NCBI RefSeq assembly: GCF_003931855.1 | Contig: NZ_CP034248.1 | Location: forward strand, 3,162,001 to 3,226,000 | Direction of reading: 5' to 3' | Length of the DNA: 64,000 nt | Source of the DNA: Paenibacillus lentus | Lineage (GTDB): Bacteria > Bacillota > Bacilli > Paenibacillales > Paenibacillaceae | In this document: positions 8,267 to 16,205 of the stretch, in pieces | Position numbering within the stretch: position 1 is the stretch's first letter | Layout: each line of letters starts with the position of its first letter | Notes under the pieces: model-generated | What the model was told of the DNA's origin: nothing | The model's database searches: none | Seen by the model: the letters and a program-made list of their open reading frames with translations, nothing else | Program-made: the position numbers and the translations under genes

Positions 8267-8809
8267 ATGAAGCGTACCATTATTGTACAGACGCTGTTCA
8301 TATTATTCGGTTGTCTTGCCTCACTGACAGCCTTATCTTGGCTTACCGGAAAAGCAGGTGATTTTCAACCAGTCAACGCAGCTCTATCAGAGGAGCATGT
8401 CCGACCTGCCGAGCTGAAGAATGACAACCTGGTCGATGAGCTCATTGCCTGGCAGCTGCTTGTCCCCGTCGATAAGGTCGAGTTGAGCGGAAGTATCTTA
8501 GCGATTGATTTCAAAGTAACAGAGGGAGCGCACAGCGCGGAGTGGCTTTACCAGGGGCTAGCCCAGTCCGTTGATCGTTCATTTCATAACACGAGCAATA
8601 TTCAGCGGCTGCTGGTAAGATTTATTGCGGAGGATCGGTGGCTTGGAAATAAGTATCTGCTGCTGGCTGCAGATATCCGCAGGGGAGAGTGGCCGGCTGA
8701 AGCGCTGGAAGAGCTGAGAACTTGGGGCGACCGCGAACTGAGCCGTGAATTAAAAAGCTGGTTCAGAGTCACGGAGACGAATCTTTGGAAGACGATGATT
8801 CACAAGTGA
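8267..8809 (+). CDS. Unknown membrane-anchored protein
   Basis: A 180-residue protein that I do not recognise. The N-terminus is basic, then hydrophobic (residues 4-26, with FGCLASLTALSWL), which suggests a signal anchor; the Cys is not in a clear lipobox. The rest is soluble, mixed alpha/beta in character, with a hydrophobic core segment WQLLVPVDKVELSGSILAIDF and an Arg/Trp-rich C-terminal part. It starts at ATG after AAGGAG with an 8-base gap. It lies between the intron remnant and hepS and has no homologue in that place in Bacillus subtilis. Codon use looks like the neighbours, so it is probably a real host gene. Confidence 0.7.
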   Translation: MKRTIIVQTLFILFGCLASLTALSWLTGKAGDFQPVNAALSEEHVRPAELKNDNLVDELIAWQLLVPVDKVELSGSILAIDFKVTEGAHSAEWLYQGLAQSVDRSFHNTSNIQRLLVRFIAEDRWLGNKYLLLAADIRRGEWPAEALEELRTWGDRELSRELKSWFRVTETNLWKTMIHK

Positions 8810-8840
8810 ATCGTGCTGGTTAACAAGCTTATATTTTATT

Positions 8841-8890
8841 GTGAAATAACTGCCGCATCTTGTGCGCAGTGAAATAACATATGCTATAAT
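8841..8890 (+). promoter_or_regulatory. hepS operon promoter with 10-base direct repeat
   Basis: An extended -10 element (TG, one base, TATAAT at 8885-8890) has a loosely placed TTGTGC at 8860-8865, 19 bases upstream. GTGAAATAAC occurs twice, at 8841-8850 and 8869-8878, starting 28 bases apart; the second copy lies between the -35 and -10 elements. That placement suggests a regulator site, but the protein is unknown. Confidence 0.5.
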
Positions 8891-8969
8891 AGACAGGATT
8901 GTGACATCTCTTTGAAATTCATCTGAAATGATGCAGAGATTGTCAGTATTAGCGGCTCGGAGGCAGAGG

Positions 8970-9836
8970 ATGAAACCTTATCGCATAACTGAAATGGCAC
9001 ATAAGTATGTCGAATACGACATGATTACCAACCACACGGCGCTTCCGGATTATCCGGTTGCCCGTGTTCGTTTGCTTTATATGTTTTTAAACATCCGTGA
9101 CAATGGCAAAATACGGGCGCATGAGACATCGGCGTTAGCGGCATTTCTCGTTCAGCTTGGGCTCGATACGCATGATACCATCGATGTGGATTCGACTTGT
9201 AAAGAGGAACGAAGCATGCGTTCCCGCCAGCTAAAGGTGCTGGCGGGCGACTATTTTAGCAGCTTGTTCTACCAGCTGCTTGCGAAGGCCGGACAGATTG
9301 AAATGGTGTCTTCCATGAGTTCGGCAATTTGTGAAGTTAATCGGCTGAAGGTAGGACTGTATAACAGGCTAAAAAAGCTCCTGCCTACCGAGGACTATTT
9401 GAAGGAATGCACATATATCAAGATGGGATTGTTCCAGTCGTTCTCCCACTTGCTGGATAAGCCGTTGCAGAATTTATGGAGATTGCTGCTGGCTGAGCTT
9501 AGTCGCTGCGAGGTTGTGCTTGGCGAGATGAAGGCGAGCAGCCTGTTGCCGGACGAACGCCAAGGCTATGCCTACTTGCGCATTATGGAAACGGGCACTG
9601 CGGAAGACAAGGAAGTTCTATCGCGCCGCAAAGTGGACAAGCGCGAATGGTCTTCGCTTCTCGCGAAATATGATGTGAATGAGCAGCTTGCTCATAAGCT
9701 GCATCAATCTGTTGAGCGGGTTCAGGCGCTGGTACAGGAGCTGAAGGGCGATAAAGAGCAGTCCGAGCTGACCGCCATCATTGAACCGTTTCGCGCCGCG
9801 CTGGCTATGCAGCGGCGTGCGATTCAGGAAGGGTAA
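8970..9836 (+). CDS. hepS: Heptaprenyl diphosphate synthase, component I
   Basis: A 288-residue match to HepS/HEPPP synthase subunit 1. It has no catalytic Asp-rich motif itself; it partners HepT and sets the chain length of the heptaprenyl side chain of menaquinone-7. The family-typical core is DVDSTCKEERSMRSRQLKVLAGDYFSS split by short gaps, followed by an all-helical C-terminus. It is somewhat longer than the 251-residue Bacillus subtilis protein. ATG 8970 is chosen because GGAGG lies six bases upstream; an in-frame ATG at 8928 has no ribosome site. It is first in a tightly packed run of menaquinone genes. Confidence 0.85.
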   Translation: MKPYRITEMAHKYVEYDMITNHTALPDYPVARVRLLYMFLNIRDNGKIRAHETSALAAFLVQLGLDTHDTIDVDSTCKEERSMRSRQLKVLAGDYFSSLFYQLLAKAGQIEMVSSMSSAICEVNRLKVGLYNRLKKLLPTEDYLKECTYIKMGLFQSFSHLLDKPLQNLWRLLLAELSRCEVVLGEMKASSLLPDERQGYAYLRIMETGTAEDKEVLSRRKVDKREWSSLLAKYDVNEQLAHKLHQSVERVQALVQELKGDKEQSELTAIIEPFRAALAMQRRAIQEG

Positions 9837-9850
9837 GGTGATTGACAAAG

Positions 9851-10576
9851 ATGAGCAATTCTACCTCTGAACCGAAGGAGCAGTTTGTGCATTCGGTGTT
9901 TGAGAGCATCGCTCCCAAATATGACATTATGAATGATATCCTCAGCTTCAGGCGGCATAAAGCCTGGCGTCGGTTTACGATGAACAAGATGAAGATGTCG
10001 CCTGGGGATACGGCGATAGATCTTTGCTGTGGCACCTGCGATTGGACGATCAGTATGGCGGAAGCCAGCGGCGGGCAAATTACCGGTCTGGACTTCAGTG
10101 AGAATATGCTGCAATTCGGCCGTCGTAAGGTAAAAGAACGCGGGCTGGATGATCGTATTTCGCTGGTGCAGGGAAATGCGATGGAGCTTCCGTTCGAAGA
10201 TAATACATTTGAATATGCTACGATCGGCTTCGGTCTTCGCAATGTGCCGGATCTGTATCAGGTGCTCCGCGAAATGCAGCGGGTTGTAAAGCCGGGAGGC
10301 ATGGTTGTCTGCCTAGAATTATCTAAACCAACCTGGCAGCCTTTTAAAGGACTTTATTATTTTTACTTCGAGAAGGTGCTTCCACTGCTGGGTAAACTAT
10401 TTGCCAAACGCTATGAGCAATATAAATGGCTTCCAGATTCGCTGGCTGCTTTTCCTGGAAGGGATGAGCTGGCGGAAATATTTCGAGAGACTGGACTTCA
10501 GAAGGTCGAAGCGTATCCTTTAACGGGTGGAATCGCCGCCTTACACATTGGAACGAAGGAGACGCATTATGCTTAG
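9851..10576 (+). CDS. menG: Demethylmenaquinone methyltransferase
   Basis: A 241-residue MenG/UbiE-family SAM-dependent methyltransferase that makes menaquinone from demethylmenaquinone in the last step of the pathway. The SAM motif I AIDLCCGTCDW is at residues 55-65, GLDFSENML follows as motif II, and the family signatures IGFGLRNVPD and VVKPGG are present. ATG 9851 is preceded by AAGGTG about 10 bases away; a TTG at 9842 in the same frame is the alternative. It follows hepS by 14 bases and overlaps the next gene by 8 bases, so the genes are co-translated. Confidence 0.95.
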   Translation: MSNSTSEPKEQFVHSVFESIAPKYDIMNDILSFRRHKAWRRFTMNKMKMSPGDTAIDLCCGTCDWTISMAEASGGQITGLDFSENMLQFGRRKVKERGLDDRISLVQGNAMELPFEDNTFEYATIGFGLRNVPDLYQVLREMQRVVKPGGMVVCLELSKPTWQPFKGLYYFYFEKVLPLLGKLFAKRYEQYKWLPDSLAAFPGRDELAEIFRETGLQKVEAYPLTGGIAALHIGTKETHYA

Positions 10577-11441
10577 AAAAGCTGTTGTTTTTTTGCAAAT
10601 GATTAAGTTCGAACATACTGTATTCGCCCTGCCTTTTGCTTTTATGGGTTCGTTGCTCGGCTCGGTAATGATCCATCAGAAGCTGCCGTCCTGGGAGCAG
10701 ATCGGCTGGGTGCTGCTCGCGATGTTTGGTGCAAGAAGTGCTGCAATGGGGCTGAACCGCCTCATCGATCGGGTAAGTGATAAGAAGAACCCGCGTACAG
10801 CCAATCGGGCGATTCCGGCGGGGCTGTTGAAAATCGGGGAGGTCGTTGTTTTTATCATCATATCGTTCGCCCTGCTGTTTTGGGCCGCGGCGGAGCTCGA
10901 TCCCTTGGCAATGAAACTGCTGCCGATTGCGGTCGTTATGCTTGTGCTTTATTCGTACACGAAGCGCTTCACCTGGCTTTGCCATGTTGTATTAGGCTTA
11001 ACGATTGCGCTGGCTCCTTTGGGAGGTTGGGTGGCTGTGACGGGCAAGGTGGATCTCACCGCGATGATTCTGTTTGCAACTGTGACGTTTTGGGTAGCTG
11101 GGTTCGATATTGTTTATGCATGCCAAGACGAGGAGTTCGATAAAAAGGAGGGGCTGTATTCCATTCCGGTCCGATTTGGAATTGCAGCTTCTTTGAAAAT
11201 TGCTCAGGCCTTCCATATCGTAACAGCTGTCGGGTTTATCGCCCTGCTGCTGCTGAGTGATCTGGGCTGGTGGTATATTGCTGGAATGATTATCGCTTAT
11301 CTTATTTTATTCTATGAGCATTATATCGTATCGCCGGGTGATCTTAGCCGATTGCAGACCTCGTTCTTTCTCATGAATGGTGTGCTCAGCATCGTGGTAT
11401 TCTCCTTTACCTTGATAGATTTGGTGGTGCGGCATAATTGA
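10569..11441 (+). CDS. UbiA-family polyprenyltransferase, probably MqnP type
   Basis: A 290-residue membrane protein of the UbiA superfamily. The first Asp-rich site NR-x2-D-x3-D-x2-N-x-RT is complete at residues 63-77, and a YSYTKRFT segment matches the second conserved region; about eight membrane segments follow the usual pattern. In this setting (next to UbiX-like and MqnA genes) it most likely attaches the polyprenyl chain to the naphthoate ring in the futalosine menaquinone route, a job assigned to MqnP. ATG 10569 is preceded by AAGGAG at an ideal distance and lies within the last codons of menG. A role as a different prenyltransferase is possible. Confidence 0.85.
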   Translation: MLRKAVVFLQMIKFEHTVFALPFAFMGSLLGSVMIHQKLPSWEQIGWVLLAMFGARSAAMGLNRLIDRVSDKKNPRTANRAIPAGLLKIGEVVVFIIISFALLFWAAAELDPLAMKLLPIAVVMLVLYSYTKRFTWLCHVVLGLTIALAPLGGWVAVTGKVDLTAMILFATVTFWVAGFDIVYACQDEEFDKKEGLYSIPVRFGIAASLKIAQAFHIVTAVGFIALLLLSDLGWWYIAGMIIAYLILFYEHYIVSPGDLSRLQTSFFLMNGVLSIVVFSFTLIDLVVRHN

Positions 11442-12073
11442 TGACAAGCAGCGAAGGCAGACGTAGGGGGATTGTAGTGGGGGTTACGGGCGCCAGCGGC
11501 TCGATTTACGGTGTGAAACTGATTCAATCCTTGCTGCAACTGGGTTTCACGGTGCATCTGGTCATTACGAATGCGGGCTGGAGGGTTATCAAAGAGGAAT
11601 TGGGCTGGAACACGTCAGATCGCGAAGCTGTGCTTCGCGAGCACTTTGCAGACTGCCCAGGGCAATACATCTACCATCCGATTGCAGATATTGGCGCTTC
11701 GATTGCGAGCGGCTCCTATCTGGTCGAGAGTATGATTGTAATGCCGTGCTCCATGGGAACACTTTCTGGAATTGCTCACGGCGCATCGGATAATCTGCTG
11801 ACTCGCGCAGCGGACGTGATGCTGAAGGAAGGGCGCCCGCTCGTTCTAGTTCCGCGCGAAACGCCTTTGCATGCGATCCATTTGGAGAACATGCTGAAGC
11901 TGGCCAGGCTGGGAGTGCGGATCGTCCCCGCCATGCCGGCCTTTTATTTCGGTCCGCAGGATATCGATGACCTGGTCTCTTTTTTGGTAGGTAAAGTATT
12001 AGACAGCTTAAGAATTGAACATAATTTGTTTACCAGATGGGGGGAGCAAAGTGAAGAGCAGGGACAATGCTGA
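11441..12073 (+). CDS. ubiX: UbiX-family flavin prenyltransferase
   Basis: A 210-residue UbiX/Pad1 protein. Members join a dimethylallyl group to FMN to make prenylated FMN, the cofactor of UbiD-type decarboxylases. The N-terminal flavin-binding signature GVTGASGSIYG (residues 14-24) and the later PRETPLHAIHLENM segment are conserved. In the futalosine pathway a UbiX-like protein (MqnQ context) supports decarboxylation of the naphthoate; no UbiD partner is in this window. ATG 11441 overlaps the previous stop by one base (TGATG). The next gene starts inside its end. Confidence 0.9.
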   Translation: MTSSEGRRRGIVVGVTGASGSIYGVKLIQSLLQLGFTVHLVITNAGWRVIKEELGWNTSDREAVLREHFADCPGQYIYHPIADIGASIASGSYLVESMIVMPCSMGTLSGIAHGASDNLLTRAADVMLKEGRPLVLVPRETPLHAIHLENMLKLARLGVRIVPAMPAFYFGPQDIDDLVSFLVGKVLDSLRIEHNLFTRWGEQSEEQGQC

Positions 12074-12920
12074 TGACGTATTGATTGGACGGATAAAATA
12101 TAGCAATGTCTGGCCTGTATTTCATTATTTTAATCCGAAAGATCTTCCTGGCAGCTCTAGTTTGGTCACCGAGGTGCCTGCGTTGCTAAATCAGAGAATG
12201 CTTAAGGGTTCACTTGACATCGCCCCGGTCTCTTCTTTTGCATTCGGACTCGGTTGGGAACGTTTCTTGCTGTTACCGGGATTATCCGTAAGCTCGGACG
12301 GCCCCGTCAATTCTATTCTATTATTTTCCCGGAAGCCGGTGGAGGAAATTCGGAATGGCGTCATTGCCTTAACCAATACCTCTGCGACTTCTGTTAATCT
12401 GCTTAAAATTATCATGGAGAAGGCTTATGGGGGGAAACCGACATACTGGGACAGTGAACCGAATTTGGATGCGATGATGGAGACCAGTGATGCGGCACTG
12501 TTGATCGGCGACCATGCCATAGAGGCGTCCTGGCGCGACCATGATTATATCGTGACGGATTTAGGGGAAGTCTGGAAAAGATGGACGGGTTACGGTATGA
12601 CTTTTGCGGTATGGGCGGTTCAAAAGTCATTTGCTGAGCAGAACGCTGTTTTTTTATCGTCTGTGTGCTCAGCTTTTGAAGAGAGCAAGCGCCGGAGTTT
12701 GAACGATTTAAGCCCATTAGTGCAGCAAGCTTGTTCGCTTATCGGTGGGACAACGCATTATTGGCGTCATTATTTTAACAATCTATGTTATGATTTTAAC
12801 GATGAGCAGCAGAATGGATTAGCTTTATACTTCACTTATGCTCATGAGCTGGGATTATTGGAGAACGAGGTAAGAATGAATATATGGAGTGACAATACGT
12901 TGATACGGGTGAAAGAATGA
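12051..12920 (+). CDS. mqnA: Chorismate dehydratase, futalosine pathway
   Basis: A 289-residue MqnA-family protein, which has a periplasmic-binding-protein-like fold but acts as an enzyme that dehydrates chorismate to 3-enolpyruvyl-benzoate, the entry step of the futalosine menaquinone pathway. The N-terminal IGRIKYSNVWPVFHYF and the segments DIAPVSSFAFG, ALTNTSATSVNLL and ALLIGDHAIEA are family-typical. GTG 12051 is chosen because GGGGGGAG precedes it by four bases; it overlaps ubiX by 23 bases. It overlaps hepT by 4 bases. Its presence implies menaquinone is made from chorismate by futalosine rather than by the Men route of Bacillus subtilis. Confidence 0.88.
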   Translation: MKSRDNADDVLIGRIKYSNVWPVFHYFNPKDLPGSSSLVTEVPALLNQRMLKGSLDIAPVSSFAFGLGWERFLLLPGLSVSSDGPVNSILLFSRKPVEEIRNGVIALTNTSATSVNLLKIIMEKAYGGKPTYWDSEPNLDAMMETSDAALLIGDHAIEASWRDHDYIVTDLGEVWKRWTGYGMTFAVWAVQKSFAEQNAVFLSSVCSAFEESKRRSLNDLSPLVQQACSLIGGTTHYWRHYFNNLCYDFNDEQQNGLALYFTYAHELGLLENEVRMNIWSDNTLIRVKE

Positions 12921-13891
12921 AACTAATGGATATTTTCGGTACATTGAAGAAAGATATGGACTTCATCGAACGGCAGTTGTACCGGAGCATCGAAGGCGAT
13001 GAGGAGTTGCTGAATGAGACTTCGCTCCATCTTTTGAAGGCGGGAGGTAAGCGGTTGCGCCCGATTTTCGTGTTGCTGGGCGGCAAATTCGGCACATATG
13101 ATTTAAATCGGCTGCAGTATGTGGCTGTTCCCCTTGAACTGATCCACTCGGCTTCGCTCGTTCACGACGATGTAATCGATGATGCGGGGACGAGGCGGGG
13201 CAAGCCGACGGTGAAGGCAAAGTGGGACAATAAAATAGCCATGTATACAGGGGACTATATTTATGCCAAAGCATTAATGCTGGCCACTCGTTTGCCCGAC
13301 CCAGAGGTACATCAAATTTTATCTAAGGCACTGGTGCAAATGTCGATCGGCGAAATGGAGCAGATTCGTGATTTTTTCAATACGGAGCAATCCGTCCGCC
13401 ATTATTTATTGCGGATTCGGCGCAAGACTGCTCTGTTGATCGCGATCAGCTGTCAGCTTGGCGCCGTGGTCGCAGGAGCTTCTCCTCAAATCAGTTCTCT
13501 CCTGTATCGATATGGTTACAATATCGGCATGGCCTTTCAGATTCGCGATGATCTGCTTGATTTGTGCGGCACGGAGAAGAGTATCGGCAAGCCCCCGGGC
13601 AGCGATATGCGCCAAGGCAACATTACAATTCCAGTAATTTACACGCTTGAACATCGGGAGTTGAGGAAGCCGCTGCTTGAGGCGATCGATGGGATACGCA
13701 AAGGCGATGGCGCTGATCATAGTTCCGAAGCGATTAATATTATTAAATCCGGCCCTGGCATAGCGCAGGCGGAGCAGTTGGCAGAGGTTTTTACCGCAAA
13801 AGCAATGGCGGCTTTAGACCAGCTTCCAGAGAGTAAGGCAAGAACTCATTTGAAGGAGATCGCTTTATTTGTAAATAAACGTTCTTACTAA
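12917..13891 (+). CDS. hepT: Heptaprenyl diphosphate synthase, component II
   Basis: A 324-residue trans-polyprenyl synthase that extends farnesyl diphosphate with isopentenyl diphosphate to the heptaprenyl chain of menaquinone-7, working with HepS. The first Asp-rich motif DDVIDD is at residues 84-89 with the following RRGKPT, and the second (RDDLLD) is near residue 212; GGKRLRP is the diphosphate-binding segment. Its ATG overlaps mqnA (ATGA-type junction). It closes the hepS-menG-ubiA-ubiX-mqnA-hepT operon. Confidence 0.95.
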   Translation: MKLMDIFGTLKKDMDFIERQLYRSIEGDEELLNETSLHLLKAGGKRLRPIFVLLGGKFGTYDLNRLQYVAVPLELIHSASLVHDDVIDDAGTRRGKPTVKAKWDNKIAMYTGDYIYAKALMLATRLPDPEVHQILSKALVQMSIGEMEQIRDFFNTEQSVRHYLLRIRRKTALLIAISCQLGAVVAGASPQISSLLYRYGYNIGMAFQIRDDLLDLCGTEKSIGKPPGSDMRQGNITIPVIYTLEHRELRKPLLEAIDGIRKGDGADHSSEAINIIKSGPGIAQAEQLAEVFTAKAMAALDQLPESKARTHLKEIALFVNKRSY

Positions 13892-14031
13892 GGCAGATGC
13901 AGCCTGCAAGCATATGAATTTTGTGGTACCCACATTACCTTTTTTCTGGTAAAATACGCTATAGTTATAGCTTAAATAGATGTGATAATTAAACGAAGTA
14001 GTCAATGTGACAACATTATGGGAGGGTAACC

Positions 14032-14475
14032 ATGGAACGGACATTTTTAATGGTCAAGCCAGATGGAGTTCAGCGCGGTTTGGTTGGAAGAATCATTAGC
14101 CGCTTTGAAGACAAAGGACTGAAGCTAATTGCAGGCAAGCTTGTGCAAATCACGGAAGAGCAGGCCAAGCGTCATTATGCCGAGCATGAAGGCAAGCCCT
14201 TCTTCGAAAGCTTAGTACGTTTTATTACATCGGGTCCGGTATTCGCAATGGTATGGCAAGGGGATGATGTGATTACCTTGTCCCGGATGGTAATTGGCAA
14301 GACTCAGGTTACGGAAGCGCTGCCGGGTACGATTCGCGGAGATTTTGCCGCTCATACGCCATTTAATCTGATCCATGGTTCTGACAGCTTGGAGAGCGCA
14401 GAACGGGAAATCGCCAATTTTTTTGAGCCTCATGAAATACTTAACTATTCCAGAAGCATTGATCCATGGATATGA
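14032..14475 (+). CDS. ndk: Nucleoside diphosphate kinase
   Basis: A 147-residue Ndk, the standard length. It transfers phosphate from NTPs to NDPs through a phospho-histidine; the active-site His is at about residue 115 in NLIHGSDS, and the nucleotide-binding [13 protein letters not shown] is at the N-terminus. ATG is preceded by GGGAGGGT. It follows hepT after 140 bases and overlaps cheR by 10 bases. The same ndk-cheR order is found in Bacillus subtilis. Confidence 0.97.
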   Translation: MERTFLMVKPDGVQRGLVGRIISRFEDKGLKLIAGKLVQITEEQAKRHYAEHEGKPFFESLVRFITSGPVFAMVWQGDDVITLSRMVIGKTQVTEALPGTIRGDFAAHTPFNLIHGSDSLESAEREIANFFEPHEILNYSRSIDPWI

Positions 14476-15296
14476 GAGATTTGACTTCTGATCCGGTTCG
14501 CTTACATCAGGATGACGCTCCCGATCCGGACTACTTAGGTTTTATCCGTAATATTAAACAGCTTACTGGGATTGATTTAGCGCAGTACAAAGAGGCTCAG
14601 ATGAAACGGCGCTTAACGACGCTTCGAAATAAGAATGGATATTCTTCTTTTACAACATTTTATTCGGCGATGACGACTGACAAGAAGCTATTCTATGAGT
14701 TTTTGGACAAAATGACGATCAACGTATCCGAGTTTTGGCGAAATCCGAATCGCTGGGAGACGCTGAGAGATGTTGTTCTTCCCGAGATCGCTGCCGGCAA
14801 ATCGAGGCTTCGGGTGTGGAGTGCGGCTTGCTCGACTGGAGAAGAACCGTATACACTGGCGATGATCCTGAACGACCTTGGACTTCTTCAGAATACATAT
14901 TTGCTGGCCACCGATATTGACGATGGTGCACTTGGTAAGGCGGCAGAAGGATTATATCTGGAGCGTTCGCTTAAGGATGTGCCGCCCGATGTGGCGAAAA
15001 GATATTTTTCACCAGAAGGCATGATGTTCCGTTTTGACAGTAAGCTTAAGAAGGCGGTTACATTTAAAAAGCAAAATATGCTGCTTGATGAGTTTGAAGA
15101 AGGCTTTGATCTCATCGTATGCCGCAATGTCATGATCTATTTCACGGAAGAAGCGAAGCAGAACTTGTACCACCGATTTGCTAAGGCGCTGCGTCCAGGT
15201 GGCATATTATTTGTGGGTAGTACGGAACAAATATTCTCTCCTGGCAATTATGGCTTGGAAGCTTCGGAAACTTTTTTCTATCGCAAGAAAGAATGA
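14466..15296 (+). CDS. cheR: Chemotaxis protein methyltransferase
   Basis: A 276-residue CheR. It methylates glutamates on chemoreceptors using SAM and so adapts chemotaxis signalling. The SAM-binding motif [15 protein letters not shown] is near residues 119-133, with the N-terminal helical receptor-binding domain before it ([18 protein letters not shown]), and [12 protein letters not shown] near the end is conserved. The start is either ATG 14466 or ATG 14472; both lie within the ndk end. The presence of cheR implies a motile organism. Confidence 0.95.
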   Translation: MDMRDLTSDPVRLHQDDAPDPDYLGFIRNIKQLTGIDLAQYKEAQMKRRLTTLRNKNGYSSFTTFYSAMTTDKKLFYEFLDKMTINVSEFWRNPNRWETLRDVVLPEIAAGKSRLRVWSAACSTGEEPYTLAMILNDLGLLQNTYLLATDIDDGALGKAAEGLYLERSLKDVPPDVAKRYFSPEGMMFRFDSKLKKAVTFKKQNMLLDEFEEGFDLIVCRNVMIYFTEEAKQNLYHRFAKALRPGGILFVGSTEQIFSPGNYGLEASETFFYRKKE

Positions 15297-15356
15297 TGTA
15301 TATTCGTCGGAGACTTGCCCAATACTTGGAATATCCAATGTCGTGGAGGGTTAGTC

Positions 15357-15527
15357 ATGGATAAGAGAAAAGTGATCGATGCTTATCGAAGGGGGTTCCT
15401 GACGCCTCAGGAATGCGCGCAAGTGCTCGGTGTGGAACGCGGCCAGTTAAATGGACTGTTGGACTTGCCGACGGATTCGCATCGGATCATCGCGGCTTCG
15501 GCAAGCAACCGCCCGGCTTCGAGCTAG
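15357..15527 (+). CDS. Small conserved-looking hypothetical protein
   Basis: A 56-residue protein: MDKRKVIDAYRRGFLT at the start, then QECAQVLGVERGQLNGLL, which looks like one helix-turn-helix-sized helical pair, and a Ser/Ala-rich tail. I do not recognise the family. The start at ATG 15357 is supported by GGAGGG just upstream. It is followed at once by a strong terminator and precedes the promoter of the aro genes, so it probably belongs to the ndk-cheR transcript. A role in gene control is conceivable but not shown. Confidence 0.6.
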   Translation: MDKRKVIDAYRRGFLTPQECAQVLGVERGQLNGLLDLPTDSHRIIAASASNRPASS

Positions 15528-15550
15528 TTCTGTAGTAGATTTTATTCGAG

Positions 15551-15593
15551 CGCACCGTAGTTACTGTGAGGACAGTAACGGCGGTGCGTTTTT
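15551..15593 (+). terminator. Strong terminator before the aro operon
   Basis: CGCACCG (15551-15557) pairs with CGGTGCG (15582-15588); inside, GTTACTGT pairs with ACAGTAAC. Five T follow. It ends the ndk-cheR unit. Confidence 0.9.
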
Positions 15594-15642
15594 AATAGTC
15601 TAAGAATTTGTTGGATGAACTTGCATATTCGGAAAGGCTTCC

Positions 15643-15672
15643 TTGTCAAAAGGAAAGAACGTATACTATAAT
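15643..15672 (+). promoter_or_regulatory. Sigma-A promoter of the aro operon
   Basis: TTGTCA (15643-15648) and a perfect TATAAT (15667-15672) with an 18-base spacer. It lies 63 bases before the remains of aroC and now drives mainly aroB and aroH. Confidence 0.7.
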
Positions 15673-15734
15673 TAGCAAAGATATGTTCGGATTTTAGCTC
15701 TTTACAGTTTAGCGGTTTAAAGGGGGAATGCATC

Positions 15735-16205
15735 ATAAGTTTGCGCTATTTGACAGCGGGAGAGACGCATGGCCCTCAGCTGATTATTGAAGGTACGCCG
15801 AGTAATCTCGTATTGGATTTCGAAGCGGGCAGATTGCCCGGGTCTCAAGTTCATGATGAAATCCTGTACACCTCTGAACGCGGATATCACCGAGCTAGCA
15901 ATCAAGCTTGGCGGCTTTGAGGGCGGAATGACGGATGGAATGCCTATCATCGTACGCGGGGCGATGAAGCCGATTCCTACACTGTATAAGCCGCCACAAA
16001 GTGTAGATGACGATACGTGAAGGAGCCGATTACGGCTCAGGTCGAGCGCTCCGACGCATGTGCAGTCCCAGCCTCAAGCGTGGTTCTGGAGCATGTCGTC
16101 GCTTGGGAAGTTGCCAAGGCGTTCCTTGAGAAGTTCGGCGGAGATTCTGCTGAAGAGATTGAACGCAATGTGTAGAATTACAATAAACAGATGGAGAGTT
16201 ATTAA
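15735..16205 (+). pseudogene. aroC: Chorismate synthase, heavily decayed
   Basis: Remains of aroC, whose intact product (about 390 residues) makes chorismate. The true N-terminus is visible as [19 protein letters not shown], but its first codon is ATA. After about 31 codons the frame jumps to [15 protein letters not shown], which belongs near residue 295, so roughly 235 codons are lost. Then an extra T near 15907-15910 shifts the frame ([17 protein letters not shown] continues in another frame), two extra bases near 16018-16019 restore it ([15 protein letters not shown]), and a TAG at 16173-16175 interrupts the last helix before the original TAA at 16203-16205. Five separate lesions exclude a sequencing slip. 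The TAA overlaps the aroB start (TAATG). Confidence 0.92.

Noticed and set aside
13921..13946. GGTA/TACC hairpin followed by T run before ndk
   Set aside because: The stem has only four base pairs; too weak to call a terminator.
15787..16020. 77-codon open frame within the aroC remnant
   Set aside because: It is the frame-shifted middle of aroC ([17 protein letters not shown]) with an out-of-frame start, not a separate gene.
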